NCBI RefSeq assembly: GCF_029906345.1
Contig: NZ_JARYGY010000011.1
Span: 1-64,000 of the forward strand
DNA from: Aquimarina mycalae
GTDB lineage: Bacteria; Bacteroidota; Bacteroidia; Flavobacteriales; Flavobacteriaceae
Reading direction: 5' to 3'
Length of the DNA stretch: 64,000 nucleotides
Position numbers and translations under genes: made by a program
Notes under the pieces: generated by a model
Seen by the model: the letters and a program-made list of their open reading frames with translations, nothing else
Told to the model about the DNA's origin: nothing
Databases searched by the model: none
Shown: positions 35,626-46,790 of the stretch, one piece after another
How positions within the stretch are numbered: the stretch's first letter is position 1
Layout: each line of letters starts with the position of its first letter

Positions 35626-36142
35626 TATCATCAGTTTTTTTTGAATCATTGATTTGCTCCAATAGATTTTCTATTAACTCGATTCTTTTTTTATAGTTGT
35701 TTACGATGGCTTCTAATATGTACTCATTGTTGAAATTATTCTCCATTTCCTTTTTTAAAAGCTCATATTCTTTATCTAGTTCATCCATGAATGACAGGAA
35801 CTCTTCTTTGTCACTTGCTAATAACTTGTCGTTATTATTAACCAATTGCACTTGAAAGGATACCAAACCTTTATAATAGCTGTCTATATCCATTAATTCT
35901 TGATTAGCAACGTTACTTGATTGATTTGAAGCAGTGAAAATGCTAGCTAAAGAAAAGACTCCAATCAAAATAATTATGGTAGCAGCTATTTTAATCATTG
36001 GTGATTGCCAAAGCTTTACAGTTTTTACTTTAGAAACAGGGTTAAGTTCTGATTCGATGTGTTCCCAGAGCTTATTTTTATCTACTGTATGTTCGTCAAA
36101 TAGATGTCTGTTTTTACTTATATGTTTTTCAAAATCATCCAT
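35606..36142 (-). CDS. anti-sigma factor, membrane-bound
   Basis: A protein of 178 aa. The N-terminal cytoplasmic part of about 50 residues (DDFEKHISKNRHLFDEH, KLWEHIESELNPVSK) is followed by a single transmembrane helix (MIKIAATIIILIGVFSLASIF) and a periplasmic helical domain (EYELLKKEMENNFNNEYILEAI with NNYKKRIELIENLLEQIN). This matches the anti-sigma pattern of Bacteroidota ECF systems. The gene lies 4 bases behind the sigma factor and would hold it at the membrane until an envelope signal arrives. No zinc-binding HxxxCxxC motif is present. Confidence 0.88.
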   Translation of the reverse strand: MDDFEKHISKNRHLFDEHTVDKNKLWEHIESELNPVSKVKTVKLWQSPMIKIAATIIILIGVFSLASIFTASNQSSNVANQELMDIDSYYKGLVSFQVQLVNNNDKLLASDKEEFLSFMDELDKEYELLKKEMENNFNNEYILEAIVNNYKKRIELIENLLEQINDSKKTDDNEGYIL

Positions 36143-36146
36143 GGTA

Positions 36147-36686
36147 TTATATTGTCTTTATAATCTGAATTAGTTTTTTCTTAGCTCTATGATATTGAGA
36201 TTTTGATGTGGAGCTAGAAATTTTTAGTATCTCCGAAATCTCAACATGATCATATCCTTCAATTAGATATAGATTAATAATTTGTTTATACCCATCAGGA
36301 AGCAGCGCAATTCCTTTTTTTATTTTTTCGATATCGGTTATTGGAACTGGTATACTTGTTTCTTCGCTAAGATGATATTCTTGATCTTGAAGCGGAGTGA
36401 TTGGTATTTTTTTTAATTTCAAATGATTAATACTTTTATTAATGACTATTCTTTTGAGCCAGGAACCAAAAGTACTTTCATACCTGAAAGAAGGTAAATT
36501 TCTAAAAGCTTCTACAAAACTCTCCTGCGTTACATCTTCTGCATCCTCTTTTATACCAATCATACGCATACTTACATTGTACATAGCATTCACATATAGC
36601 TCATATAGCTGATATTGAGAATTTCTATCACCAGACTTGCTTTTTTCTACAAGGTCTTTATGTGTATAAAGAATATTGGTTTCCAA
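36147..36686 (-). CDS. ECF RNA polymerase sigma factor
   Basis: A sigma-70 family factor of 179 aa. Region 2 is at about residues 20-90 (LYELYVNAMYNVSMRMIG, DAEDVTQESFVEAFRNLPSFRYESTFGSWLKRI is the typical 2.2-2.4 span). Region 4 is at about 120-175 (IALLPDGYKQIINLYLIEGY and HVEISEILKISSSTSKSQYHRAKKKL), with the helix-turn-helix for -35 binding. It heads the operon with the anti-sigma and the DUF4097-like protein and probably switches on its own operon and the following barrels. Confidence 0.94.
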   Translation of the reverse strand: METNILYTHKDLVEKSKSGDRNSQYQLYELYVNAMYNVSMRMIGIKEDAEDVTQESFVEAFRNLPSFRYESTFGSWLKRIVINKSINHLKLKKIPITPLQDQEYHLSEETSIPVPITDIEKIKKGIALLPDGYKQIINLYLIEGYDHVEISEILKISSSTSKSQYHRAKKKLIQIIKTI

Positions 36687-36800
36687 TTATTAATTCTTGG
36701 TTGTAAGTTTCTTTTAAAGTTACTCTTCTTTTCTAGTTATTACTATTGACAACTCAAAAAGTAAAGGGTTGCATCTAAGGTTTTTTTAGGATTCATAAAA

Positions 36801-36830
36801 AAAGCCTGTAGAAATATATCTACAGGCTTT
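36801..36830 (-). terminator. terminator of icd
   Basis: A 12-bp stem AAAGCCTGTAGA (36801-36812) with its complement (36819-36830) is followed on the minus strand by a run of T. It lies 30 bases beyond the icd stop at 36860. Confidence 0.92.
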
Positions 36831-36859
36831 TAGGATTTTTAGTATCGGTTTACTATTAT

Positions 36860-39144
<2,285 letters not shown>

Positions 39145-40013
39145 GTATTATACTATGTATTAAGGAAATAATTAGTCGTTTAACTTTTCTTGGACAAACA
39201 ATATTAATCCTTGTTTTTAATCTGGCGGAATATTTTGCGTATTGCAATATTATTTGCTGTAAGATTTTCCGAGCGCGAAGATACGAATATAGGGCAGTAA
39301 ATGCAACCTGTATGATGTTAGTTTTGCGTTAAAGCGATTGAATTAGAAATCTTTAAAAAAGAAAGGGAAGAAAAAATGGTAGTCGCAAAAAACTGAACTT
39401 GATTTGAGAATAATTTTACAAAATGAAAAGCCATATCATAATACGAATACCTTGATATGGCTTTTGTGCAGAAATAAGAATAATGTCAGCTGTTTTACCC
39501 GCTGTGAAATAATAACTTTCGTTAATTTATACCAAAATTGTTATTTCTGTTTTTGAGTAGATTTAAATTGATCTAAGAAAATACCGATGTTAACCTAAAT
39601 ACTACTCGGGTGACTATTGCGAACGCTTGTGTTTCTAAATTACTTTTGTAATTTTTCAGTTTTTCATCCGAATAGTCTAATGCCTCTTAAAATTAAAAAA
39701 GTGTCAAAACTTAATTTTTTCCTTTGAATTTCATTTTGAAATGATTTTAAAGAGAACCCTTAAAGTGATTTCAATGATGTACTCAAAAAAATAACTTTCG
39801 TTTTATATTTATCCTAATTTTAAGATGGTTTATGTAAATGTTCAAAGAACGTGTTTAGAAAATAATATAATCAGGGAATCCTTGTGTCATCTCTTTGAGT
39901 AATTATATAATTTCTTTAATAAAAATAACAAAAATACATCAAGCAGTCAATTTTTTGTATAGTTTTAGTTATCAACTGGTTATAAACCATAGTTATTAAC
40001 TTTTGTTCATAAA
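39145..40013. other. long intergenic region without a gene
   Basis: About 870 bases between icd and rplS with no convincing coding frame on either strand and many stops. It contains a 13-bp hairpin at 39426-39465 (described separately) and two copies of AATAACTTTCGTT (about 39510 and 39790). A start region for icd must lie at its left end. No tRNA or known RNA fold was recognised. Confidence 0.55.
39426..39465. terminator. orphan terminator-like hairpin
   Basis: A perfect 13-bp stem AAAAGCCATATCA (39426-39438) with its complement (39453-39465) and a 14-base loop. Both ends run into short T/A tracts. No gene points at it from nearby, so it may end a small RNA or be left from a lost gene. Confidence 0.5.
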
Positions 40014-40039
40014 AAAAGGTTGCCCTTTGGCAACCTTTT
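40014..40039 (-). terminator. terminator of rplS
   Basis: An 11-bp stem AAAAGGTTGCC (40014-40024) with GGCAACCTTTT (40029-40039) and a 4-base loop is followed by T on the minus strand. It lies 22 bases after the rplS stop. Confidence 0.92.
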
Positions 40040-40061
40040 ATATGGTAAAAGAAGTAAGAAA

Positions 40062-40412
40062 TTAGCTTCTTTTTTCTTTAATACGAGCTTTCTTACCAGT
40101 AAGTTCTCTAAAGTAGAATATACGTGCTCTACGAACTTTACCTCTTTTGTTAACTTCGATTTTCTGAAGTGCAGGTAAGTTTACTGGGAAAATACGTTCT
40201 ACACCTACTGTTCCAGACATTTTTCTGATTGTAAAAGTTTCACTAGAACCAGAACCTCTTCTTTGGATAACAACTCCTCTAAAGAACTGTGTACGTGTTT
40301 TGTTTCCTTCTTTAATTTCGTAATATACTGTGATTGTATCACCTGCTGAAAACTCAGGTAAATCTTTTCTTGTAACAAATTCGTCTTGTACGAATTTTAC
40401 TAAATCTTCCAT
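40062..40412 (-). CDS. rplS: 50S ribosomal protein L19
   Basis: A ribosomal protein of 116 aa with the L19 pattern: [59 protein letters not shown] and the basic tail [20 protein letters not shown]. It sits at the 30S-50S interface. It follows trmD on the same strand, the widespread order trmD-rplS, but a promoter lies between them, so it can be made separately. Confidence 0.98.
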   Translation of the reverse strand: MEDLVKFVQDEFVTRKDLPEFSAGDTITVYYEIKEGNKTRTQFFRGVVIQRRGSGSSETFTIRKMSGTVGVERIFPVNLPALQKIEVNKRGKVRRARIFYFRELTGKKARIKEKRS

Positions 40413-40485
40413 TTTTGAGATAGTTTACTTATGTTTATTAAAGCAACATGCACGATTCTCGCCAGAGGTTATTTCAATTAGGCTG

Positions 40486-40515
40486 CAAAAATAATTATTA
40501 TTTAATGATTTGCAA
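40486..40515 (-). promoter_or_regulatory. promoter of rplS
   Basis: On the minus strand a TTG (40515-40513) is followed after 19 bases by TATTTTTG (40493-40486), a perfect TAnnTTTG box at ideal spacing. It starts 17 bases after the trmD stop. Confidence 0.7.
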
Positions 40516-40531
40516 GTATTTATAGTATTAA

Positions 40532-41215
40532 TTATTCATTTTCATTTAGTAAATCGGGTCTTCTTTCCTTAGTTCTTTGGTAAGCTTGTTCTTCTCGCCA
40601 TGCTTCAATTTTTGGAAAATTTCCAGATGTAAGTACTTCTGGTACCTTCCATCCTTTATATTCGGCAGGTCTTGTATATATAGGAGGTGCTAATAGATCA
40701 TCCTGAAATGAATCAGTAAGTGCAGAAGTTTCGTTGCCTAATACACCAGGAATTAACCGTATAATCGCATCACAAACAATTAAGGCACCAAGTTCTCCTC
40801 CTGACAACACATAATCTCCAACAGATATTTCTTTTGTGATAAAATGGTCTCGAACTCTTTGATCTACACCTTTATAATGACCGCAAAGAATGATTAAGTT
40901 TCCTTTTAATGATAGTTGATTAGCGATTCCTTGATTTAAAGTTTCCCCATCTGGTGTCATGTAGATAACTTCGTCATATTCTCTTTCTGCTTTTAATCCC
41001 GAAATACATTTGTCGATAGGTTCTACCATCATTACCATACCTGCACCACCACCAAATTGATAATCATCTACTTGTTTGTAGTTATCAGTTGTGTAGTCTC
41101 TTAAGTTATGTAAATGTACTTCTACAAGTCCTTTTTCTATAGATCGCTTCATAATTGAAGCTTCAAAAGGGCTTTTAAGAATATCCGGTACAACGGTTAT
41201 TATGTCTATTCGCAT
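40532..41215 (-). CDS. trmD: tRNA (guanine-N1)-methyltransferase
   Basis: A protein of 227 aa with the SPOUT trefoil-knot motifs: [19 protein letters not shown] at about residue 50 and [19 protein letters not shown]. The [31 protein letters not shown] span is broken here into its two halves, [12 protein letters not shown] and LPGVLG-like [10 protein letters not shown]. It methylates G37 of tRNA next to the anticodon, which keeps the reading frame. It lies between the 205-aa membrane protein gene and rplS, all on the minus strand. Confidence 0.97.
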   Translation of the reverse strand: MRIDIITVVPDILKSPFEASIMKRSIEKGLVEVHLHNLRDYTTDNYKQVDDYQFGGGAGMVMMVEPIDKCISGLKAEREYDEVIYMTPDGETLNQGIANQLSLKGNLIILCGHYKGVDQRVRDHFITKEISVGDYVLSGGELGALIVCDAIIRLIPGVLGNETSALTDSFQDDLLAPPIYTRPAEYKGWKVPEVLTSGNFPKIEAWREEQAYQRTKERRPDLLNENE

Positions 41216-41276
41216 CTTGTATAGTTAAGAGCTGCAAAGATGCAAAAGAATATAGTAAAAATCCAGATAATTATAA

Positions 41277-41894
41277 TTACTTGGCTCCAGCTTTACGTTG
41301 TTTGTTTATTTCATCCTGAAGTTTACGCATTACTTTTTGTTCTCTTTCTAATGCTCTACGTCTGTGATCTTCAAATTCAGCTTCAGTTTCTGCTAAAGCC
41401 TTTTTGGCTTGTATTGTAACAGAATTACTATTCTTGAATTTAAAAACAAAGAACGCTAATAATGCTAAAAGTGCTCCAACGATTGTCCACATCATAGTTT
41501 TGTAACTACCTTTTGTAAAAGATATTCCTAAAAATGACATGCTATCTTTTTCTTCTGTAACCGAAGTGAGGTTTTCATTGGTTTTTGCCAGAGATGCTTC
41601 TAGATTAGCTATAGAAGTCTGCTGTTGTGTGATTTTTTGATTAGAACTAGTTAATTTAGATTCAAGGGTTTTTAAAGAATCAATCGTGTTCGCTTTCAAT
41701 TTATTTAACCAAACTCGTTTTACAACTTTGTATTCTTGGTACTTTCCAGATTTTTTTATCACAACATCAAATTGGTTTTCAATGTTTTCTTGTTGCAATG
41801 CCTGTTCTGCAGTAAGGTTCTCTTCTTGTGCCTGAATGGTTTCAAAGATAGGGAATAGAGCTATTAAAACTAATAGGTACTTTGGTAATTTCAT
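41277..41894 (-). CDS. secreted/membrane coiled-coil protein (not a methyltransferase)
   Basis: The start is taken at the ATG at 41894, giving 205 residues with a signal peptide (LLVLIALFPIFETIQAQ); the frame is open for 10 further codons. A helical region and a coiled coil (LKTLESKLTSSNQKITQQQ) precede a single transmembrane segment (TMMWTIVGALLALLAFFVF) near residue 140. A charged cytoplasmic-like helix follows (EFEDHRRRALEREQKVMRKL). Proteins like this are often labelled tRNA methyltransferase in databases because they sit beside trmD, but no SPOUT or methylase motif is present. The role is unknown. Confidence 0.82.
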   Translation of the reverse strand: MKLPKYLLVLIALFPIFETIQAQEENLTAEQALQQENIENQFDVVIKKSGKYQEYKVVKRVWLNKLKANTIDSLKTLESKLTSSNQKITQQQTSIANLEASLAKTNENLTSVTEEKDSMSFLGISFTKGSYKTMMWTIVGALLALLAFFVFKFKNSNSVTIQAKKALAETEAEFEDHRRRALEREQKVMRKLQDEINKQRKAGAK

Positions 41895-42255
41895 GTGTGA
41901 ATTTTTGATGTTTTTAATGGTCATATGAAGCCTTCTGAGTACTGTGATATCTCTTATTTAATATGGTTTAAGAAATATTTACGGGTCGTATTGGTTTCAT
42001 TCTCGTTTTACGTTAGTCTTTAATTAACTTTAACGGTAATAAATATACGATATTGTAGATAATTTAAAAGATTTAATGCTCATATCTTACATCTGCATTC
42101 TTTGTGTTTTGTTTTTTGTTAGATAGATGATTGCTTTCTATATGTGGTTACTTACTTGGAAATTTCAACCTTTTATTTTGATTCATAATATTAGTGAAGT
42201 ATAGTTGCTTTTGATATATAGGTATGTATTGTATGACTAGATGAGAGATAAAAGT
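41895..42255. other. intergenic region upstream of the coiled-coil protein gene
   Basis: About 360 AT-rich bases between the minus-strand gene starting at 41894 and the gap terminator. Both strands are full of stops and I see no gene, repeat or RNA. It should hold the promoter of the trmD-linked unit. Confidence 0.5.
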
Positions 42256-42286
42256 AAAAAGTCGCTACATAACATATCGACTTTTT
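42256..42286 (-). terminator. terminator of the gap gene
   Basis: A 9-bp stem AAAAAGTCG (42256-42264) with CGACTTTTT (42278-42286) and a 13-base loop lies 27 bases beyond the stop of the gap gene, with T on the minus strand. Confidence 0.8.
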
Positions 42287-42312
42287 TGGATTATTTATGT
42301 ACTTATTGATTT

Positions 42313-43761
42313 CTAGTAATAAGTGAAACGTCTTACCTTGGCAATATATTTAGATAATCTTATTACCTGGTGACTATATCCATATTCATTATCATACCAA
42401 ACATAAAGAACAGCATTATTACCTTTAGCATCCACAATAGTTGCATTGCTATCGTAAATTGATGGTGCAGAAGAACCAACAATATCACTAGAAACTAATT
42501 CGTTGTCTAAAGAGTATTTAATTTGTTCTACTAGATTTCCTTCTAAAGCATATTTCTTGATAATCGCATTCATACTTTCTTTAGAGGTGTTCTTATCTAA
42601 GTTAAGATTAAGAATTGCTAAAGATCCGTTAGGTACAGGTACTCTAATTGCATTAGAAGTTAATTTTCCTTCAAAACTAGGTAATGCTTTTGAAACTGCT
42701 TTTCCTGCTCCAGTTTCTGTAATAACCATATTTAAGGCAGCAGCGCGACCTCTACGGTATTTTTTATGCATATTATCTACTAAGTTCTGGTCATTTGTAT
42801 ATGCGTGAATTGTTTCTAAATGTCCATTTACAACTCCAAAACTTTCGTCTACTGCTTGCAAGATTGGTGTAATTGCATTGGTAGTACAAGATGCAGCAGA
42901 AAATATGTTTACTTTATCAGGATCGTGTTCTTTGTGATTTACACCGTGAACGATGTTAGGAACTCCTTTTCCTGGTGCTGTAAGTAAGACTTTGTCTATA
43001 CCCTTAGCAACCAGATGTCTGCTTAATGCTTCTTTGTCTCTAAACGCTCCAGTATTATCTATTAATAAAGCATTGTCAATTCCAAAAGAAGTATAATCAA
43101 TATCCTCTGGGTTATTAGCACTAATTACTTTTACTGTTGTTCCATTGATGATTAACGCACTGTTTGCAATATCGGTTTCAACCAAGCCTGCAAAATCTCC
43201 ATGAACAGAATCATTTCTTAATAAAGAAGCTCTTTTTTCTAAAATATCTTCTGTAATAGCTCCTCTGGTCACAATCGCTCTTAATCGCAATTGGCTTCCT
43301 TTCCCAGTAATGGTCATTAATTCTCTTGCAACAAGTCGTCCAATACGTCCAAAACCATATAGAACAACATCTTTAGGAGAAATGTTTTTAAATTCTTTAG
43401 CATCCTTTAGTTTGTTCATTACAAAACCAGTTGCAGAATCAAACTCATTGCCTGCTAAGTGATATTCATAGGTAAGTTTACCTATATCTAATTTAGCAGG
43501 AGGTAAGTCCATTAATTTAATGGCTTGCGCTATTTCTACTGAGTCAAAAATCGAAATTGGTTTTTGAACAAACTCACCTGCGTATTCATGTAAGTTAAGA
43601 ATTTCACTTACATTTTTATCAATTAACTGATTACGAAATAATACAAGTTCGATAGAATTGTCGTACCATAAATCGCTTACAGTTTTAATAAAAGCCACAG
43701 TAGCGCGGCGTCTGTCTGCCTGAAAGGCAAGTTCTTTTTCATAAACTTCGTTAGAGCTCAT
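42313..43761 (-). CDS. gap: glyceraldehyde-3-phosphate dehydrogenase, long form
   Basis: A protein of 482 aa, about 140 longer than ordinary GapA. The core starts near residue 125 with the dinucleotide-binding VVLYGFGRIGRLVAREL. It continues with LLTAPGKGVPNIVHGVNH and the catalytic Cys in ASCTTNAITPIL, followed by HAYTNDQNLVDNMHKKYRRG and WYDNEYGYSHQVIRL. The N-terminal extension is helical (ELAFQADRRRATVAFIKTV) and is shared by long GAPDH forms of Bacteroidota and some proteobacteria. It interconverts glyceraldehyde-3-phosphate and 1,3-bisphosphoglycerate; the extension's job is not known to me. A perfect -7 box lies 35 bases upstream. Confidence 0.95.
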   Translation of the reverse strand: MSSNEVYEKELAFQADRRRATVAFIKTVSDLWYDNSIELVLFRNQLIDKNVSEILNLHEYAGEFVQKPISIFDSVEIAQAIKLMDLPPAKLDIGKLTYEYHLAGNEFDSATGFVMNKLKDAKEFKNISPKDVVLYGFGRIGRLVARELMTITGKGSQLRLRAIVTRGAITEDILEKRASLLRNDSVHGDFAGLVETDIANSALIINGTTVKVISANNPEDIDYTSFGIDNALLIDNTGAFRDKEALSRHLVAKGIDKVLLTAPGKGVPNIVHGVNHKEHDPDKVNIFSAASCTTNAITPILQAVDESFGVVNGHLETIHAYTNDQNLVDNMHKKYRRGRAAALNMVITETGAGKAVSKALPSFEGKLTSNAIRVPVPNGSLAILNLNLDKNTSKESMNAIIKKYALEGNLVEQIKYSLDNELVSSDIVGSSAPSIYDSNATIVDAKGNNAVLYVWYDNEYGYSHQVIRLSKYIAKVRRFTYY

Positions 43762-43795
43762 AATGTGTTGTGTTTTACAATCTTGAAATTTCGCG

Positions 43796-43803
43796 CAAAA
43801 GTA
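43796..43803 (-). promoter_or_regulatory. -7 promoter box of the gap gene
   Basis: TACTTTTG on the minus strand is a perfect TAnnTTTG, 35 bases before the start. The -33 element is not clear. Confidence 0.6.
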
Positions 43804-43843
43804 TGAATTTCAATCGTTTTCGTAAAGCCTTTTTTAATAAAAA

Positions 43844-43873
43844 AATCCTATTATTTTATTAAATAATAGGATT
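43844..43873 (-). terminator. terminator of degP
   Basis: A perfect 13-bp stem AATCCTATTATTT (43844-43856) with its complement (43861-43873) and a 4-base loop is followed by T on the minus strand, 24 bases after the protease stop. Confidence 0.93.
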
Positions 43874-43896
43874 GTTGATTTTATATGATGTTTTAA

Positions 43897-45315
43897 TTAA
43901 TCCTGAAAAACAAATTCACGTTTTTCTCCATTCTGATCAATCAAGCTAATAGTGATATCTTCGTCAACATATTTGCTTTCTATAATCTGTTTTACTTCTA
44001 AAACATTTTTCACTTTTTTGCCATCAATTTCGCTTATAATTAACCCTTCTAGATTATATCGCTTCATTTTGGGATTTAGTGCTTTACTGATAACAACTCC
44101 ATGATCCAGGTTGAATTGTTTTAGATATTTGATATTAGGATTGGCAACTTCGACACCTACATCTTTAATCTCATATCGTTGAATCACATATTTTGATAAA
44201 GTAACGGGTAAACTTAATTCTCTATTTTGTCTTATTACTTTAACATTGATAATATCATTTGGACTTTTGCTGTTAACATACCCAGTAAGATCAGAAAACT
44301 TTCGAATTGGTAAGCCGTCAATTTCACTAATTACATCTCCTTTCTTTAGACCAGCTTTTTTTGCACCACTATCCTCTTCAACTTTTTTAATTAAGACTCC
44401 TTGGGATACTGATATATCAAATTCCTTTATGGTTTTTTCATTAATAATTCCTCCTTGTATTCCTAAAATACCACGTTGAACATCTCCAAACTCCAGAATG
44501 TCTTCTACTATTTTACGGGCATTGTTAGAAGGGACTGCAAAGGCATACCCTACATAAGTACCTGTTTGAGATGTAATAGCAGTATTTATTCCAATCAGTT
44601 CTCCTTTAGTATTTACCAATGCGCCACCACTATTTCCTGGATTGATTGCAGCATCGGTTTGTATAAATGATTGGTTGTTTCCGTCATATTCATTAAGGTC
44701 TCTTGATTTAGCACTTATGATACCAGCAGTAACCGTAGAAGTTAGGTTAAATGGATTACCAACCGCTAATACCCATTCTCCGATTTTTGCAGTGTTAGAA
44801 TCACCAAAAGGTATATAACTTAGTTTTTCGTTTGTATCAATCTTAAGTAATGCAATATCATATTGTGCTGCAGTTCCGATTACTTCTGCTTTATATGATT
44901 TGTTATTGTTTAGGGTTACTTCTAGATCAGTCGCACCATCAATTACATGGTTGTTCGTTACGATATATCCGTCTTCAGTAATGATTACTCCAGAACCTGC
45001 TCCTTGAATTCTTCTTTCGGTAGTGCCACCATTTCTAAAATACTCCATCAGGTTTCTAGGAGTTTTACTAATTCCATATTGTTTTACGTGAACAACAGCA
45101 TTTAATGTCTTCTCTGCGGCTAACGTAAAATCTACGCCAGAATTTGCAGGATTTAGATTAGAGTTATTATATGCAGTAGGAATTATACTTGTTTGAGGTG
45201 TGACTTCAGTTTTGGTAATAACAACAGTATCTGGTTCTAAAAAAACCTTATACGCTCCTAACGTTATTATACCTGCTAAAATAGCGACAACCAATAAGCT
45301 TAAAAATCTTTTCAT
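43897..45315 (-). CDS. degP: periplasmic serine protease, DegP/HtrA family
   Basis: A protease of 472 aa. An N-terminal membrane anchor or signal (LSLLVVAILAGIITLGAYKV) is followed by a trypsin-like domain with the triad His in GYIVTNNHVID, Asp in AQYDIALLKID and Ser in NPGNSGGALVNTKG. Two PDZ domains follow (GVLIKKVEEDSGAKKAGLKK and a second from about 400, LEGLIISEIDGKKV). It is a protein quality-control protease and chaperone of the periplasm. The gene is alone, with its own terminator, and divergent from dapF. The symbol could equally be htrA or degQ. Confidence 0.94.
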   Translation of the reverse strand: MKRFLSLLVVAILAGIITLGAYKVFLEPDTVVITKTEVTPQTSIIPTAYNNSNLNPANSGVDFTLAAEKTLNAVVHVKQYGISKTPRNLMEYFRNGGTTERRIQGAGSGVIITEDGYIVTNNHVIDGATDLEVTLNNNKSYKAEVIGTAAQYDIALLKIDTNEKLSYIPFGDSNTAKIGEWVLAVGNPFNLTSTVTAGIISAKSRDLNEYDGNNQSFIQTDAAINPGNSGGALVNTKGELIGINTAITSQTGTYVGYAFAVPSNNARKIVEDILEFGDVQRGILGIQGGIINEKTIKEFDISVSQGVLIKKVEEDSGAKKAGLKKGDVISEIDGLPIRKFSDLTGYVNSKSPNDIINVKVIRQNRELSLPVTLSKYVIQRYEIKDVGVEVANPNIKYLKQFNLDHGVVISKALNPKMKRYNLEGLIISEIDGKKVKNVLEVKQIIESKYVDEDITISLIDQNGEKREFVFQD

Positions 45316-45451
45316 CTTCTTTTCTTTTTTCGTTTAATTTGACTAGTACTATATGTATAGACTGTGTATAACTATTAAAATTACAATTATAGTATTATTT
45401 TTTTTGATATTTAACGCACCATTAACAGTGATATTATGTTGGCATTCTTTG

Positions 45452-45459
45452 TACCTTTG
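45452..45459 (+). promoter_or_regulatory. -7 promoter box of dapF
   Basis: TACCTTTG is a perfect TAnnTTTG, 25 bases before the dapF start. The -33 element is not clear. Confidence 0.6.
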
Positions 45460-45483
45460 CCCTTATATAATTGAATAAAAATA

Positions 45484-46269
45484 ATGAACATTACTTTTTA
45501 CAAATACCAAGGAACGGGTAATGATTTTGTAATCATTGATAATAGGCAGTCAATTTTGTCCAAAAATAATACCAAACTTTTTGCGAAGCTTTGTGATAGA
45601 AAATTTGGGATAGGAGCAGATGGGTTGATGTTGCTAGAGCTTCCTGAAAATGAAGAAGATGATTTTACAATGGTGTATTTTAATGCTGATGGAAATGAGA
45701 GTTCTATGTGTGGTAATGGAGGGAGATGTTTAGTGGCATTTGCGGCATTTCTTGGGGTTATAGAGGATAAGGCAACTTTCACTGCTATTGATGGAAAGCA
45801 TAATGCAGTAATTAAAGACAAGCTTGTTTATTTGCAGATGCAAGATGTTTCGATAATAGAACATCATGATTCACATTTATTTTTAGATACAGGTTCTCCG
45901 CATCATGTAACTATGGTAGATGATTTAATGAGCTATGATGTTGTGAATGTTGGGCGCCAAATTAGAAACGGAGCACCTTATTTCGAAACTGGAAGTAATG
46001 TTAATTTTGTGGAGAAAGAAAAGAATGATGTTTTTGCTGTTAGAACGTATGAACGAGGAGTAGAGGATGAAACGTTATCTTGCGGAACGGGAGTTACGGC
46101 AGTGGCATTGTCAATGTATTCTAACAGATTGACGGATAAAGAAGAGATAAGTGTTAAAACTCCTGGAGGAACTTTAAAAGTGACTTTTAAAAAAACTGAG
46201 AAAGGGTATACGGATATATTTCTAATAGGCCCTGCAGAACAAGTATTTAAAGGAGAAATAGAATGTTAA
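45484..46269 (+). CDS. dapF: diaminopimelate epimerase
   Basis: An epimerase of 261 aa with both halves of the family fold. The two catalytic Cys are C76 in NESSMCGNGGRC and C200 in ETLSCGTGVTAVALS, each in the usual glycine-rich motif. The start FYKYQGTGNDFVIID is canonical. It turns LL-diaminopimelate into the meso form for lysine and peptidoglycan synthesis. It overlaps the next gene by 7 bases, forming an operon with an acetyltransferase and mltG, which links cell-wall precursor making and wall cleavage. Confidence 0.97.
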   Translation: MNITFYKYQGTGNDFVIIDNRQSILSKNNTKLFAKLCDRKFGIGADGLMLLELPENEEDDFTMVYFNADGNESSMCGNGGRCLVAFAAFLGVIEDKATFTAIDGKHNAVIKDKLVYLQMQDVSIIEHHDSHLFLDTGSPHHVTMVDDLMSYDVVNVGRQIRNGAPYFETGSNVNFVEKEKNDVFAVRTYERGVEDETLSCGTGVTAVALSMYSNRLTDKEEISVKTPGGTLKVTFKKTEKGYTDIFLIGPAEQVFKGEIEC

Positions 46270-46790
46270 CGCTTAAAGGTGAACATATTTATCTGCGTGC
46301 TCTTGAGCCAGAAGATCTTGATTTTGTTTATGTCATTGAAAATGATGAAAGCATTTGGGAAATGAGTACTACACAGACTCCATATTCAAGATTTTTAATT
46401 AAGCAATATTTAGAAAATGCACATCAGGATATTTATGAAGCAAAACAATTAAGGCTTGTTATATGTGCTAATGATGGTGCTGCGCTAGGATTGATTGATT
46501 TGTTTGATTTTAATCCTATTCATAATAGAGTAGGAGTTGGAATCCTTATTGCTGAAAAAGAATCTCGTGGAAAAGGATACGGAAAAGAGGCACTGAAACT
46601 TATAATAAATTACGGAAAAACACATCTTCGCTTGCATCAATTATATGCTAATATTGCAGAAGATAATTTTGCAAGTGTAAAATTGTTTGAAGGACAAGGA
46701 TTTCAGAAAATAGGAATAAAAAAAGAATGGAACCTTGTTGCAGGTAAGTACAAGGACGAACTTTTATATCAACTTATATATGTACATTAA
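46263..46790 (+). CDS. GNAT acetyltransferase, RimJ/RimL-like
   Basis: A protein of 175 aa with the RimJ/RimL-type start LTLKGEHIYLRALEPEDLDF, a strand pair around RLVICANDGAALGLIDLFDF, the acetyl-CoA loop VGILIAEKESRGKGYGKEAL (R-G-x-G-x-G) and the NFASVKLFEGQGFQKIG end. Members acetylate ribosomal protein N termini, amines or polyamines; the substrate here is unknown. It is coupled to dapF by overlap and overlaps the mltG start by 11 bases. Confidence 0.9.
   Translation: MLTLKGEHIYLRALEPEDLDFVYVIENDESIWEMSTTQTPYSRFLIKQYLENAHQDIYEAKQLRLVICANDGAALGLIDLFDFNPIHNRVGVGILIAEKESRGKGYGKEALKLIINYGKTHLRLHQLYANIAEDNFASVKLFEGQGFQKIGIKKEWNLVAGKYKDELLYQLIYVH

Noticed and set aside
39505-39805. repeat AATAACTTTCGTT as an attachment site
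   Set aside because: Only 13 bases, no integrase or island between the copies.
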